From NCBI RefSeq assembly GCF_007655135.1, contig NC_045127.1, positions 1,550,001-1,614,000 on the forward strand: a stretch of 64,000 bases of DNA, in the 5' to 3' direction. Source of the stretch: Punica granatum (Eukaryota; Streptophyta; Magnoliopsida; Myrtales; Lythraceae). Of the stretch, positions 1-12,290 are shown piece after piece. A model generated the notes under the pieces. It was not told where the DNA came from, did not search any database, and saw nothing but the letters and a program-made list of their open reading frames with translations. The position numbers and the translations under genes are program-made. Within the stretch, counting starts at the first letter, position 1. Each line of letters starts with the position of its first letter.

Positions 1-165
1 TAAACAGAAATAGATTACACGTTGCACGTGAGGGCGGGTGTTGGGAATTATAATCCCACATTGAAAAGATGAAAGAACAACTATTGATTTATATGAGACT
101 TGGGTACCACCACTTATTAACTTGAACTTTTAAGTGAAAATGGGCCCGAGCCTGTATAAGTTCAA
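1..165. repeat. LTR-like repeat fragment
   Basis: The segment starting near position 39 (TGTTGGGAATTATAATCCCA) resembles the 5' edge of many plant LTRs, which begin TGTTG and carry a short 'CCCACATTG' block. It is followed by AT-rich sequence without coding potential. No partner LTR, primer-binding site or target duplication is visible, because the window begins here. This is a weak call from pattern only. Confidence 0.25.
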
Positions 166-1491
166 TTGAAATTTAATAATTACAATGAAAATTTAATAAA
201 AAAATATTTTAATTATTAAATAAAATTAACAAAATTATTATTTTAAAAAGAAAAACCTCCACATAAAATATACTTTATGCCATAATGAAAAATAACCATC
301 TTATCCACTACCTCCACAAAAAACATATGTTACACGAAAATGAAAATTAACCCTGCTGAGAACAACATTGACAAAAAAATTTGTTATACCAAAATGATCA
401 ATACCCTGCTTAAAAGATATTTTCAATAACGCAACGACACTAAAATTAACCATAGATTCTTATATACAAACTTGTAATCATGTTTATAGCATAATTAATG
501 TTCTACATAATAATAACAATTAGTCGTCAAGGGCCATAAGTGTACATAACACTTTAGTCATTTCTGTGTATTTTTATACATTTCAAAAGGTATAATAGCT
601 ATATTAATCATACTTCCGACAATACCACCATCCTGGTACATTGCTATGCTCCATACTTTGAACAAAACGTTCTGTGCAAAGTGTACTTCATTCTTCCACA
701 AACAAAAATGAGCAATGACACCAAACAAATTTCATAGCTTCTTCCATTGCACCATTATAACACCACTCAAACGATAGCTGCGAAAATATAAATACCAAAA
801 CAACTCTCAACAAATAGCTGGCAAACTATAAATACCAAATCACTTCCAAGCTATTATTATTGGAAAAAAGAACCAAACTACTAATTTAGCATTAGCACAA
901 ATTCATCGTTACCTTAACAGCAAGAGCCCAAAAAAACTCCACGAAGAAGTTGAATGATGAAGGTCTTTCCATGGTTCTCCTTCAACTTCCAGAACTATTT
1001 ATGTAGGGCTTAATATATTATATACCAACACTCCTCTTCTAAACAAGATATTTTTCAGACTTCTGGCAAAGATAGTAAGGATGAGCCAAAGGAATCCGCG
1101 AAACAAAAGACCTACTTTCGGGGTAAGAAACATGAAAAAATTGCACCTTTAAGCTAAAACCACAGCCAATATCAATCATGATCAAAACCCTCCACACATT
1201 TTCACTGAAACAAGCAAAACAGCCCAAGAATTTTGTGACAGAGCCCATATACATCAGAAAGGAAGCCAAAGAAGGTAACTATGGAACTAGGCAATCGTGG
1301 CAAGAGCCCACATCAGATTAAAGAAACAAAACCGGCTAGAACAACCCAAATCAATCCTCAAAAGATTATGAGGCAGGCAGCCGAATGCATCACCAAATAA
1401 AAACACAGACAAACACAAAATTTGACCTCGTTCCTGAACTAGGGCACACAAAATCGTGCATAAGTCAAGGAAAGGGATGAGAGGCACTCAC

Positions 1492-1912
1492 CGGAAGACC
1501 ACCTCGATTCGAGTAGATGAATCAATCGACAAAGCCCTAAATTTGAATTTTTCGGAGTTCAGGTGGAGGATCTGCTTCTTCTGCAGAGAAAAACATCGCC
1601 AATCACTCAAATGGGTGGAATTAACCAACAAGCAGTCAATCAATGGACCAAGAATGGGTGGAATCAAAGGAGAGTTCGAGTCTACCTGCATCGGCTCAAT
1701 AGAGGTCCGCGAGTTTCGTGTGTCCTGTTGTTGATTGCTTCGGCAGTGGAGTGGCGAAGATCAGCACCTCAACCCAATTCCGCTATCTCGAGGGACAAAT
1801 TGAAATCGGATGTGGGAGGAATCGAAGACGTGTTTTTCGTTTGCTCTGCTAGGGTTTGTGAAGCCCTACCGAAATCGAAATCAAGGGTTCCTGCAGATAA
1901 AGCTGGATAGCA
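1492..1912 (-). other. Candidate first exon / 5' leader of a minus-strand gene
   Basis: Read on the minus strand, this GC-richer block contains a telobox-like AAACCCTAG near 1850, a motif common just downstream of plant transcription starts. It ends in a good splice donor (CCG|GTGAGT, boundary at 1492/1491). A 67-codon reading frame runs from about 1691 to the donor, but its protein is not one I recognise. The remainder of such a gene would lie to the left, where I could not identify a matching coding exon. It may be a non-coding leader exon or a retained gene fragment. Transcript data would settle it. Confidence 0.3.
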
Positions 1913-1954
1913 TGTGATAGTAATAAGTCAAGAAAGTTGAAGGTATTTTTTGCC

Positions 1955-2155
1955 TTTTTACGTCGTTTTCCGGATGGAGAAAACCTATTCCGGACATTCA
2001 TGAAAGGCATCCGTATTCCTCATGCAAGCCGGATAACTATTCCGGGTCGGAATAGTTATTCCACATTTTGATGTTACCAAACGTGTTGGAATACCTATTG
2101 CGTACGGAATAGGTTGGGAATGGAATTGAGAAACCCACAAACCAAACATGGCCTA
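1955..2155. repeat. MITE-like remnant
   Basis: A 200-bp block contains several related inverted blocks (GGATAACTATTCC, GGAATAGTTATTCC, GGAATACC). It ends in ACCAAACATGGCC, a terminus often seen in plant hAT/PIF-type miniature elements. No target-site duplication was identified. Confidence 0.3.
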
Positions 2156-2202
2156 GTTGGATTAAATTATGGGAATAGGTTGACTAAACTAAATATAAGG
2201 GT

Positions 2203-2235
2203 TAACTAGTATTTACAGGTGCATTGCATGGGATT
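2203..2235 (-). mobile_element. Helitron-like 3' terminus (degraded)
   Basis: On the minus strand the sequence reads CCCATGCAATGCACCTG (a decayed GC-rich hairpin), then about ten bases, then CTAG followed by T. Helitrons end in CTRR with a hairpin roughly 10 bp inside and insert between A and T. The hairpin has lost perfect pairing here. The 5' end (TC...) was not located. Confidence 0.35.
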
Positions 2236-2393
2236 TTTCATAAGTTGTTAATCAAAATTAGTAAAATTAATTATACTTATAATGTTAATATATAATTTTT
2301 ATGCTTTATTTCATGTATTATGTCCTTATAACAGGAAAAAAATTATATGCTTGATTATATGTCTCATAATTTTATTTATACCTTTTTTTGGCA

Positions 2394-2760
2394 TCATTTT
2401 CTTTAGGAATTTTTACCTAAAATGGCTCATGGTTTGTCCATTTTGTCAGATCTATCATATGCTTTTTTTTTGTCAAATCTATCCCATAGTTTACTTTTTG
2501 CATCAAATCTATCATGACGTTATCTTTTCCGTCAACATCTAACGGCTGTGCTGACGTGGCACATGGAGAGATAGTGGGCCACACTTGCCACGTGGGCGCC
2601 ACGTCAACACGGCCGTTAGATATCGACGGAAAAGATAACGCCGGGATAGATTTGATGCAAAAAGTAAACCATATGATAGATTTGACAAAAAAAAGCATAG
2701 GATATATTTGACAAAACGGACAAATCATGAGTCATTTTAGGTAAATACTCATTTTCTTTA
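2394..2760. mobile_element. Foldback MITE, probably Mutator-like, with 12-bp target duplication
   Basis: The element spans 2406-2748 (343 bp) and is nearly one long palindrome. The left arm (about 2409-2550) and the right arm (about 2607-2745) are reverse complements with scattered differences. Both arms hold the blocks ACCTAAAATG, TTTGTCCATTTTGTCA, TTTACTTTTTGCATCAAATC and GTTATCTTTTCCGTC. The centre contains CTGACGTGGCAC and GCCACGTGGGCG. Identical 12-mers TCATTTTCTTTA flank it at 2394-2405 and 2749-2760. Mutator-like elements normally give 8-11 bp duplications, so one to three of the bases may be chance. There is no coding capacity. Confidence 0.8.
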
Positions 2761-4560
2761 TATATTAGTAATGAAGAGACATACATGATTTAATATAAAT
2801 ATCTTTCAGATAAAAATACATCATATATATTGTAATGTTTTTAGCATAATCAAATGCAACTCCTTAATTATGTAATATGAGTGCATCCTTGCTTATTTTT
2901 TGAACTTAAGTGAATATTTTGCACAAGACTGTACTGAGATTGGTAGTCTCTTATTTTTTTTAAGAAAAATTTGGACATGCTTTAATTTTTATCTAAACTT
3001 TTTTTACCTCCCAATGTATAATTAACTTGGCTTCATTTATAACTTTATAAATATAATAAAATAGAGAAAAGTTTTGGTCTAAATCATTTTTCTTTTATTT
3101 TTGGATAATGACCTTAGTAATATTTTTTAAATATATATAGAAAAGGAACTCTTCTAATGTGGTTCGCTTGATATAAATATAACAGAAGCATATATTTATG
3201 TATTGTTTACTTATTTTAAGCTAGGCGACCCACTTTATAAATGCAAGTGATATATATACATGGATATAACAAATCATATAAATTATTAAATTAATTAGCA
3301 TATTAAATATTTTCAAGGTCAAGTGCTTGAGTATTTCTATTTTAAGTTAGTTAGTAACAATATCTTGCTATTCTAATAAATTAATTTATCAAAATTATAC
3401 TTTTGAGGCCACAAACTTTTATTTTTATGATTTATCCATTTAGTTATTTAAATATAACCCATTGTAAATATTGCATGTATTTTTCAATCAAATGCTTTGG
3501 ATATTTTGAATTTTAATCATACGAGTGACTACGTTAACTTTTTAATTAATCAATTTATAAAGAATATATTATTACGGCCATAATTCCCTTTTTTTTCGTG
3601 ATTTATGGAGTGTCGATACTTGAAATACTTGCATATTATACACGTTATTTTTATTTGTATTTGTATTTAATGCACATTTAACGTGCCAACTCTACTTTAC
3701 TATATATATTGATATATTGATGCAGTTGAAAAAGATATTGATTATACTAGGCCAATGGGCCTCCCTTGCAATCGAAAAAAATATTGGTTGAGTATTACTT
3801 CTGATAAATAATAAAAAATTAGAATACTTATAAGTGAGAATATATGTGGGTCTGTAGTTGGGCCATTTTTTCACTTTCAGACATTTTAATTGGGTATTAC
3901 ACAACCAAGTGATTGAGTAATACTCACCGAATATTTTGTTAGTGCAGTTACGTTCCGATCTAAAATTAATTAAGAGACAACAGTCCATTATGATTAGTGA
4001 AATTTTTCGTGTTGTATCATGCATTTTCATTTGCCTTAGATATTCCATATCCAAGCCATCCTCATTGGCCTCTTTTTTTTTTTTTTAATCATGAGAAAAG
4101 AAGGGTTTACTAATAATTACAATGTATAAGCATATTGTTAACTTTTCTAATGAATTTTTTTTTTATCAGAACATTTGCTCTATAATATATTATCAAATTG
4201 GAACTCCATATCAAGTGCCAGATATCCCCGGTGGGGCGGCGATTGTTTTTTACTATGACAGGCCATCCTCGATCGAAATGACACAAGCATTTCGTAAAGT
4301 TTATAGAGAGAATATAGTTAAGGGCGCACGTGGAAATTAAATCGAAGGAGAAATAATGCATGATCATGTTGAGCTGATAATTAATTATTATTCAATTTCT
4401 TCCAGGAATTAAAATAAAGGAGGGGGCAAAGGCAAGGGGGGGAGGCATGTGGCCGGCGCCGAGAAACTAATAAAGTGTGCTAATTGAATGAAAATGTAGG
4501 TGCTCCCTATCGACTCTCAACTACTCAGAAGATCCCCTCCCCCTTCCCCCCAATTTTCCC
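2761..4560. other. AT-rich intergenic sequence and distal GPAT6 promoter
   Basis: No gene is supported in this 1.8 kb. Short open frames on both strands lack family resemblance and are rich in Phe, Ile and Asn, as expected from AT-rich DNA. A small T-run lies near 4073-4086. The last 150 bases become pyrimidine-rich and lead into the GPAT6 core promoter. Confidence 0.5.
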
Positions 4561-4562
4561 TC

Positions 4563-4569
4563 TATATAT
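4563..4569 (+). promoter_or_regulatory. TATA box of GPAT6
   Basis: TATATAT sits in a CT-rich context about 230 bp before the GPAT6 start codon. A transcription start about 30 bp downstream would give a pyrimidine-rich leader of about 200 nt. The position is inferred; no transcript evidence is available. Confidence 0.5.
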
Positions 4570-4798
4570 CCCTTCCTTCCAAAGCCTCTTCCCCACATTC
4601 CATCTCCCTCCATGAATATATTTATATCTCACCTCTCCAACACCCTCCCCCGACCACAAACTCGATTCGACCCGATCTTCGACGCTAGCCGCATTATTAT
4701 CACTACGCACGCGCATACGCATTCTTCTCGTGACAGTTTATAATTTGTTCATTCCCCGGAACGTCGACCTGTGACAGCTAGCGCATTTGGTTATAGAT

Positions 4799-7700
4799 AT
4801 GGTCATGGGGGCTGATCACTGCCGCCATTTTGAACCTGTCTCAAAATGCACCAGCGAGGGCCGATCGAACCAGACCGTGGCGGCGGACCTGGACGGCACG
4901 CTTCTGGTTTCGCGGAGCTCGTTCCCCTACTTCATGCTCGTCGCGCTCGAGGCGGGCAGCCTGATACGGGCGCTGTTCCTGCTGGCTTCTGTCCCCTTCG
5001 TGTACTTCACGTACCTGTTCTTGTCCGAGACGCTGGCCATCCAGACCCTTATATTCATCTCCTTCGCGGGGCTTAAACTGAGGGACATTGAGATCGTGTC
5101 TAGGTCTGTTCTGCCCAAGTTCTACGCCGAGGACGTCCACCCAGAGACGTGGAGGGTGTTCAATTCCTTTGGCAAGAGGTACATAGTAACGGCCAACCCG
5201 AGGATCATGGTGGAACCGTTTGTTAAGACATTCTTAGGGGCTGACAAGGTGCTCGGAACCGAGCTGGAAGTTTCCAAGTCAGGGAGGGCCACCGGGTTCG
5301 TCAAGAACCCCGGCATTCTCGCCGGAGAACGTAAAAGAGAAGCCATCATCAAGGAATTTGGCATGAGCATTCCTGACGTGGGTCTAGGAGATAGTGAGAG
5401 TGACCACGACATCATGTCCATTTGCAAGGTACGTACATCACCCATCATCCCTTATAAACTTACTATGCTTTTTTGCTTCTTTAATATCAATCTCACTGAT
5501 CGAATTATACGATAATACATGCAACTGATCACAGATCGAAATATTATTAAAGAGTAAATTACTCTTATATATATTGAATATACGTATGCATGCAGATGCG
5601 CGTTCCATAAATTTCTTTATATGGTTGAGCCGATAACTGATTAACTCCATCTACTCCACTTGGTGGCCAGTCAAAACTCATGTGACTTTATTTGGTTTTT
5701 TAAATTATAATCCAACTTTACTTAACTCAATTCTATTCTTCCTCAAATTTAATAATATAATAATTACTTTTTTTCTTCCATTTAATAATATATTCTCACT
5801 CATTCTTTTTCCTAATCATTTTTAAACTTCAATTTAAAAATACTTTCTTACTCATATTTTTTCCTAACCATTTTAAATTTTAATTTTTAAATAATAAATT
5901 CTCCATCTATTTTCACATCTATATATACATATATATATATATATATTCTCACATATCAATATATTTGTCAGCACTTGCAATCATTGCATAAAATCAAGTT
6001 GAATTGAATAAATTATCCAACTCAAAAACCAAACACAAGCAATTATTCTATCCAAAAAGTTAAAACTCCTAGCGATTATTTATTTATATTTTTAATATTT
6101 ATTAGAAGTTGTTGGCGAATGTTAATGGCACTTGTCATTATTATTTTCATTTTTTTTTCCATGACATTTTTATTGTTAGGGCTGGAATTGCCAGTCGATT
6201 GTCTGTCATTGGCCTTAATATCGATCGATCCTTGTTCTGACCATAAAAGAGAGGGACCAACATATTTATCTTCGTCCGGAACTACACAAAGGACATCAGA
6301 TTTATTTTGGAATATTTTCTAACTCATTTATCATATATTCTTGAAAACACTAAGTGCTTTCAACTCAATCCGTATGCTATGACATGTTTTACGAGTGTTG
6401 GCTTCTTTTATCGCAACATTATTACTATTATATCCGACAGCATGTAAAATTAGGTTTCCAGAAACACTTATCACGCCTTCCTTCGAAACTGACCTTTACA
6501 AGCAATGATCAAGGACATCTCGATTTGTAATGCTTTATGATTATGGAAACAAGACTTATATATTGTTTCATGAAAAAGAAAAACATTTTTTTTATGAAAG
6601 GAATTTGGTGTAATGGCACAAGTCACTGCCCAGAACCACGAGAACTTGGGTTCGAATCTCGTTAGTGGGACTTATCTACTTTTTTATTTTTCGGTTATAA
6701 AGGAGGCCTACGGCTAAGTACAATGAAAGAAAATTCCTAAATAACTAGTAAAAGGGCACTGGTAGTCTCATTAGGTATCAAACCTACGATTTCTAGGTCA
6801 ACAGCCGAGTGCGTGCGCCACTACACTATACCTTCTTTTATTTAGCTTTATTATTTACTATTTCTACTATTATACTAGGTCATAGGTCTCTTATATATAA
6901 TCGGAGGAAAAAAAAAACATTTTCTTTTCCCTGCAATGTCTTGTATGTTCCTACCAACTCATCTGGCTGTTCATTTATTGATTTTCAATGATCTGGTCGT
7001 GTTAATTGCATGACCTTATCATGAGATTTGGTAGGTTTTCCTGTCTTTCATTAATCTCCATAAGCAAGTGACTGACCAAAAACTTGCGAGACATTATTAC
7101 CAATTAGTCAAATTAAAATAATTTAATACCCAGCCACCGAAAAAAGTAATTTAATACCCCCATTTCTTAATACGTATAATCTATAAGCATGAAATTATAT
7201 AAGAAATATAATGAAAATTAATTAATTGATTAATTTAATGCAGGAAGGATACGAGGTGCCAAGAACAAAGTGCGAGCCCTTGTCAAGGAACAAGCTCCTA
7301 AGCCCCGTTATCTTCCACGACGGCCGCTTGGCTCAAAGGCCAACTCCTTTGGTGGCCCTCCTCACCTTCCTATGGCTCCCTATAGGAATCATCCTGTCCA
7401 TCCTAAGGGTTTACACCAACATCCCCTTACCCGAACGCCTCGCCTACTACAACTACAAGCTCTTGGGCATAAAGGTCATCGTCAAGGGCACCCCGCCTTC
7501 GGCCCCGAAAAAGGGCCAGCCTGGGGTCCTCTTTGTCTGCAACCACCGGACGGTACTTGACCCAGTGGTAACTGCAGTTGCCTTGGGCCGGAAGATAAGT
7601 TGCGTCACATATAGCATCAGCAAGTTCACTGAGATCATCTCCCCGATCAGGGCCGTTGCCCTGTCCAGGGAGCGGGAGAAGGACGCCGAGAACATCAAGC

Positions 7701-8116
7701 GCCTCCTCGAGGAGGGCGACCTCGTGATCTGCCCTGAGGGGACCACGTGCCGCGAGCCGTTCCTCCTGAGGTTCAGCGCTCTGTTCGCGGAGCTCACGGA
7801 CCGGATCGTTCCTGTGGCAATCAACACGAGGCAGACAGTCTTCCATGGCACCACCGTGCGGGGTCACAAGCTGCTCGACCCGTACTTCGTGTTCATGAAC
7901 CCAATGCCGACATACGAGATCACGTTCCTGAACCAGCTCCCCACAGAGCTCACATGCAGGAGCGGGGGGAAGTCCGCAATCGAAGTAGCTAATTATATCC
8001 AGAAGGTGTTGGGTGGGACTCTAGGCTTCGAATGCACCAGCCTGACGAGGAAGGACAAGTACGCTGTGCTTGCCGGGACCGATGGCCGGGTCCCCTCAAA
8101 GAAAGACAAGGCTTGA
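4799..8116 (+). CDS. GPAT6: Glycerol-3-phosphate 2-O-acyltransferase/phosphatase, GPAT6 type (two exons)
   Basis: Exons are 4799-5428 and 7244-8116, with a GT-AG intron of 1,815 bp. The product has 500 residues, against about 501 for Arabidopsis GPAT6. The N-terminal HAD-like phosphatase domain keeps both catalytic motifs: DLDGT at residues 30-34 and GDSESDHD at 197-204. Those motifs mark the GPAT4/6/8 group, which makes sn-2 monoacylglycerols for cutin. The C-terminal acyltransferase domain has HRTVLD (311-316, HX4D) and PEGTT (374-378), and hydrophobic segments precede it (ER membrane). The stretch [16 protein letters not shown] at the start of exon 2 matches GPAT6 rather than GPAT4/8 or suberin GPAT5/7. 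A second in-frame ATG at 4805 aligns better with the usual MGA start and is an equally good choice. The intron carries a MITE and two tRNA-like SINE pieces. Confidence 0.93.
5677..6045. mobile_element. MITE, 'TTTGGTTTT...AAAACCAAA' family, in the GPAT6 intron
   Basis: The element begins TTTATTTGGTTTTTTAAATT and ends CCAACTCAAAAACCAAACACA, so its termini are reverse complements. It shares long AT-rich blocks with copies near 8.29, 24.5 and 44.6 kb (AACTCAATT, CAAATTTAATAATATAAT, CAATCATTGCATAAAATCAAG). An (AT)n tract lies inside at about 5932-5946. The termini suggest a hAT-type miniature element; an 8-bp duplication was not confirmed. Confidence 0.55.
6602..6832. repeat. Two opposed tRNA-derived SINE fragments
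   Basis: On the plus strand at 6604-6670 a box A-like TGGTGTAATGG (6606-6616) and box B GGTTCGAATCT (6649-6659) lie 30-odd bases apart, as in a tRNA head. On the minus strand from 6832 leftward a second head has TAGTGTAGTGGC (complement of 6817-6828) and GGTTTGATACC (complement of 6774-6784), then a body running towards an A-rich end near 6675. Neither folds as an intact tRNA gene, so SINE heads are the better reading. Both lie in the GPAT6 intron. Confidence 0.5.
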
Positions 8117-8286
8117 TCACCCATCAAGTTAATTAAGTGGGAGATTAGTAAAATGAAGTTGCGACAAATCAAATGTTCTTGGATTATAAATTTTCATGTG
8201 CTCGCTCTCCGAAGTTATTCATCATCAGAACTAATAATGGATAAATTTGTTGTGGTATTATAAGGAATTTGATTACAAAATATCTC

Positions 8287-8500
8287 AGGCTTTGTTTGTT
8301 TTTTAAATAATAATTTTACTCAACTCAATTATACTCTTTCACAAATTTAATAATATAATTATTACTGCTTATTCTTTTTCTGCCATTTAATAATAATTTC
8401 TCGTGTATATTTTTTCTTAACCATTTTTATTATTAATATTTTAATAATAAATTTCAACATATATATATATATATATATATATACACACTCTTAATTAGCT
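8287..8500. mobile_element. MITE copy, partial, with (AT)n tract
   Basis: It begins GGCTTTGTTTGTTTTTTAAA and shares ACTCAACTCAATTATACTC and the following AT-rich blocks with the intronic copy at 5.7-6.0 kb. The right end is lost in an AT dinucleotide tract (8459-8482). It sits about 170 bp downstream of the GPAT6 stop codon. Confidence 0.45.
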
Positions 8501-9195
8501 CCTCCTTTTTCTGTCCATACCATTATTGATTGCATGCCCAATCTAGGTAAATGCCCCGTGGGCGATCAGCCGTCTATCTTCGACGGCAAAAATTAAGATA
8601 GTGATCATATAATTCAAGTTACTCGATATCTATATAGTAGAACAAGGCACATGGAGATCTAATTCAAGTTTTCCATTTTGCATCTTTTCTGAGTTTCTAT
8701 TTCTGTATTCTCGCTGAATATATGGATCCGTTTTTGTTTGGTTTTTAATGCCCCAGAATGACATTATAACGAGCTTTCGGGAAACAATTCGTCGACAAAG
8801 TGACCGTCGTCGACAAAGTTAATGATAAACTAAGATCCTTATCCTACCTAGTTAGCTAAGTCGATGCAATACATATTATGTCCAATTCAAGCCTGGTCAT
8901 GTATATGCACCTAGGAATATATGCGGGGCTCGTCCGTATGAGTCACTGAAAAAACACCGATTCGACCGTGTCCTCCCATAGTAGTCCTAGTATTTGATTA
9001 TAGCAGTTTACAGATGCATCCGTCCCTGTAATGCACAAAGAAATTATTTCCTCGATTTGCGGGACTTGGGACGGACCTTATGCGTCTATTGGCTAAGCTG
9101 TGGTCCTACGTACGTAGCTACATCCTCGTGTGATTGGGACCACATTGAACCGGGAGATAATATATATACAGCTCACCCATGGATGTAAGCATTTA

Positions 9196-9392
9196 TGACC
9201 CGTATGTTTTCAGAGTTAAAAATCACAAAAATTTTAACTTTAACTTTAACTCAAGCCACTACACAATAAAAATACACATTTCTCAAGTCAAAAATTTTAA
9301 ATTTAACTTTAACTCAACACACTACATAACATTTGTCATTTTTCATAATCAAAATCAAAGTTACTTTTAACTCTGAAACCAAACGCACCGTT
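9196..9392. mobile_element. Small MITE with TIR (TTTTCAGAGTTAAAA...)
   Basis: The left end GTTTTCAGAGTTAAAAATCA is the reverse complement, with few changes, of the right end TTACTTTTAACTCTGAAACC. The inside holds two direct near-copies of CAAAAATTTTAACTTTAACTTTAACTCA. The right end continues into CAAACGCACC, the kind of junction seen in plant miniature elements of about 200 bp. Target duplication was not resolved. Confidence 0.5.
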
Positions 9393-12132
9393 AAAATCTC
9401 TACTATGCCCCTACCCATATTTTCCCTGAGAAGGCCTTTTCTCATCATCTCATAACTCTAATTAAATGCTTGGGCTACTTTTTTGGGCTTGCCATCTGAC
9501 TGTGGGCCCATTCATCGACAAATGCATACGACACAAGGACCTTCCAATTTACGAGGAAACGTGCTTCTACGTATTAAGAGTTGGGGCTGGTGGACCACTT
9601 AATTGTAATTTGTATGATAGGAACATGTACATATATATGCTCGTAAGTCATAAAGATGGACCCAGTTGGGGTGCCGGCAGACCTCATCGGGCCGTTTGAT
9701 TTGTAAGGCTGAATTGCCCCGTTGGTTCTTTAGCTAATAGAACCGGCGATTCGGTTAATTGACAACAAATTTACTATATCCAGCATCATCTTTAATTAAG
9801 TAGGTAGGGATTGGGCTTTGATGATTCATGGAGTGGTTCAAAGGTCATGGCGATGTTTATTAATGTTTTGCACACTCATTTTGCAATACAGGGTTGGCAA
9901 ATCTATGTACATATATCTATTTTGACAAATTGTTCTTTGTACTTAACGATATCCGTTTGCCACCCAATTTCGATGCGTAATCTTATAACACCGAGCATGA
10001 TCATGTGATTATGGCACGACCAGTTGCAACACGACTTTGCCTACATTGCGAAAACTTAGAAAAGAATTTCGGAAGTTTTGGGAAGGACCCATAGACTAGA
10101 CTTTGGAGTCTAGATCTCAGCATCGGCACCGGTGAGACATGAACACACCCTCCATTACTACTCTTTCCCTGCGATGTCACTGTTGTCTGGCCTATATCTA
10201 ACATAGGACCCATCAACTGGGCCACACATTAAAATTTCTATAAAGTCCTTAAATTCATCTATTCCTTTCTTCTCCTTTTTCTCTAACACCATCTAGATGC
10301 ACTCGAGTCGAGACTCCACGGCCCCAGGGCACCAGATCAATCACTGCCACTCACTTACATACATATACAAATATATATGAGTATGATAACTAATCAACAT
10401 TCCTTTCTAAAAAGTGGCCAGTCACGTATTGTGTCAGGAATTCTCGATATCTCATGAGAACTTCTAATTGGATTTGCTGCAGAGTTCATTTGTCCATTGA
10501 GGGAGATAAGAGAAGCGCAAGAGTACCAAAAGAAGCTGCACTCAGGGCCCAGTTTTCAGTTCAGCGAAGAAGGAATGAGAAGTGTGGGCCCAGGCCTCAT
10601 TTATGGGCAGAGACACCTTCTCTACTCATTCAGGCCCACAACCTACGAGAATTTGATTGAAATTAAAATGCAGCATACAACATAGGCTAGCTTTTTGCAT
10701 AAGTTGATGGGCCTGGGTAGATGGAATGGGCCTCTTGCTCTGGACAAAAGCCCATTTCTCACCCTCATTACTTGGTTCATTCACTCCTGTCCCATCTATG
10801 TCGAAAGATTTCAGGAGGCTAGACCGAACCATTCAGATTTACTCAAGTATGAGATGGACCAATTCCGGTCTATAACACGATCGAGCACGATATATTTATG
10901 CAAAGTCCTGGAAGGGAGAGATTATTATGTCTGATCTAGAACCACTCATTATAAATGATTAACAAATGTTTGGATGCATCAAATGAGTCTTTCGTGATAG
11001 ATTACGATGTCTCGAGTTAAATTTGTCACTGTTTATCCCTATTGCCCAATTTGGTAGGTCTTAACGTCCAAACGAGAATTATATTAAAAGATGGCTACAT
11101 CCATTAGACAAAACTGGAACGAGAGAGAGGAAACTTTTTTTTTTTTTTAATCTGGTCGTATATAGACAGAAGAATATCTGATTATCCAATTGATTAGGGG
11201 TCGCATCATTTTCATGTGACATTGATCGAATGGTGAAAGCATATTCATGGGAATATATCTTGATCCTCAGTTTATTATATATCTCCATCATGGGGTTGTC
11301 TTGCCTTCAATTTTGTCTAAAAGTAATGTGATCCAAGTATTTCCTACGTCATCATCTACAACCAAACATTTGCCTAATATCACATGCTAATTGTCTATGT
11401 GTACGAACATGAATGCTGTTCTTTCCGTTTGTTTCAAGTTTTGAGATTGTACAGAATTGTTCTTTTAAATATATAGACCTTTATGCACAGTGAAATGATA
11501 GCAATCAATTAGCCATTATTTTTTTTCTTCTTATATATCTTTTTTTTCATATATATTTGAGCGTTAACCCGAACTAAGTGTGAAAATAAGTCTAAAAAAT
11601 TAACTTTTTGAAATTATGATTTACATTTTTATAAAAGAATATTTTTACATGCTTATTCATCTACATAAGATAAGGTTTCAATGTCATTTATATTCTTTCT
11701 ATTATTTAAATACCTAATTATAGAGAAAATAGTAGTTTATTGGTGGGAAATTAAAAAAATTAACTTTTTACCAAATCTTAACAAAAAAATTCTTTTTTAT
11801 CAAAGTGTTACAATTTCTAAACTTTCTATGGTATAATTAACCTAGAGAATATATAAAAAGATAATTTTATCATTTAAGTTGTTCTGATCTAATGCTCCTA
11901 ATTTTTTTTTTCAAATCATCAACCATGGGCATTATCGGAACAGAGCCTTTTTCCTTTTCACTTTTGTGATGTATATTTATTTATTTCAATTGACTTTTGT
12001 TTTTGATGTTCTTATCCTCAAGTTTAGAAGAAGCAAAGACGTGGGGCTATTCTTTTACGTCTACGTGCGGCATAAACATTTTTTCCCCCCTATAATTGCC
12101 GATCTGCAATATATTCAATTTTTTTTGGTATA

Positions 12133-12290
12133 AATTTTGATATCTAGACGTCCAATTGGACCCCGACTAATTCTGTCGAGCCAGGCCAACCCACTAAGGG
12201 GTAAAACTCTACTAGTGTTGATTTTCTGCATTTACAAAAACTCGAATTCGATATTTTATTTAATCGAAACCAAAGTTAAATCGTTTGAAC
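12133..12290 (-). repeat. SINE copy (minus strand)
   Basis: On the minus strand this reads CGAATTCGAGTTTTTGTAAA, then TAGAGTTTTACCCCTTAGTG and GGCTCGACAGAATTAGTCGG. The same ordered blocks (box B-like TTCGAGT, GAGAGTTTTACC, GGCTCGACNGATTA, TCGG) recur at 27.6 and 56.6 kb. Copies on both strands plus a tRNA box B point to a SINE family. Confidence 0.5.

Noticed and set aside
1456..1910. Overlapping plus-strand frames near the left edge
   Set aside because: Neither resembles a protein; the minus-strand leader-exon reading (telobox and donor) explains the composition better.
6604..6670. tRNA gene
   Set aside because: Box A and box B are present, but the arms do not pair as a cloverleaf; a SINE head is more likely.
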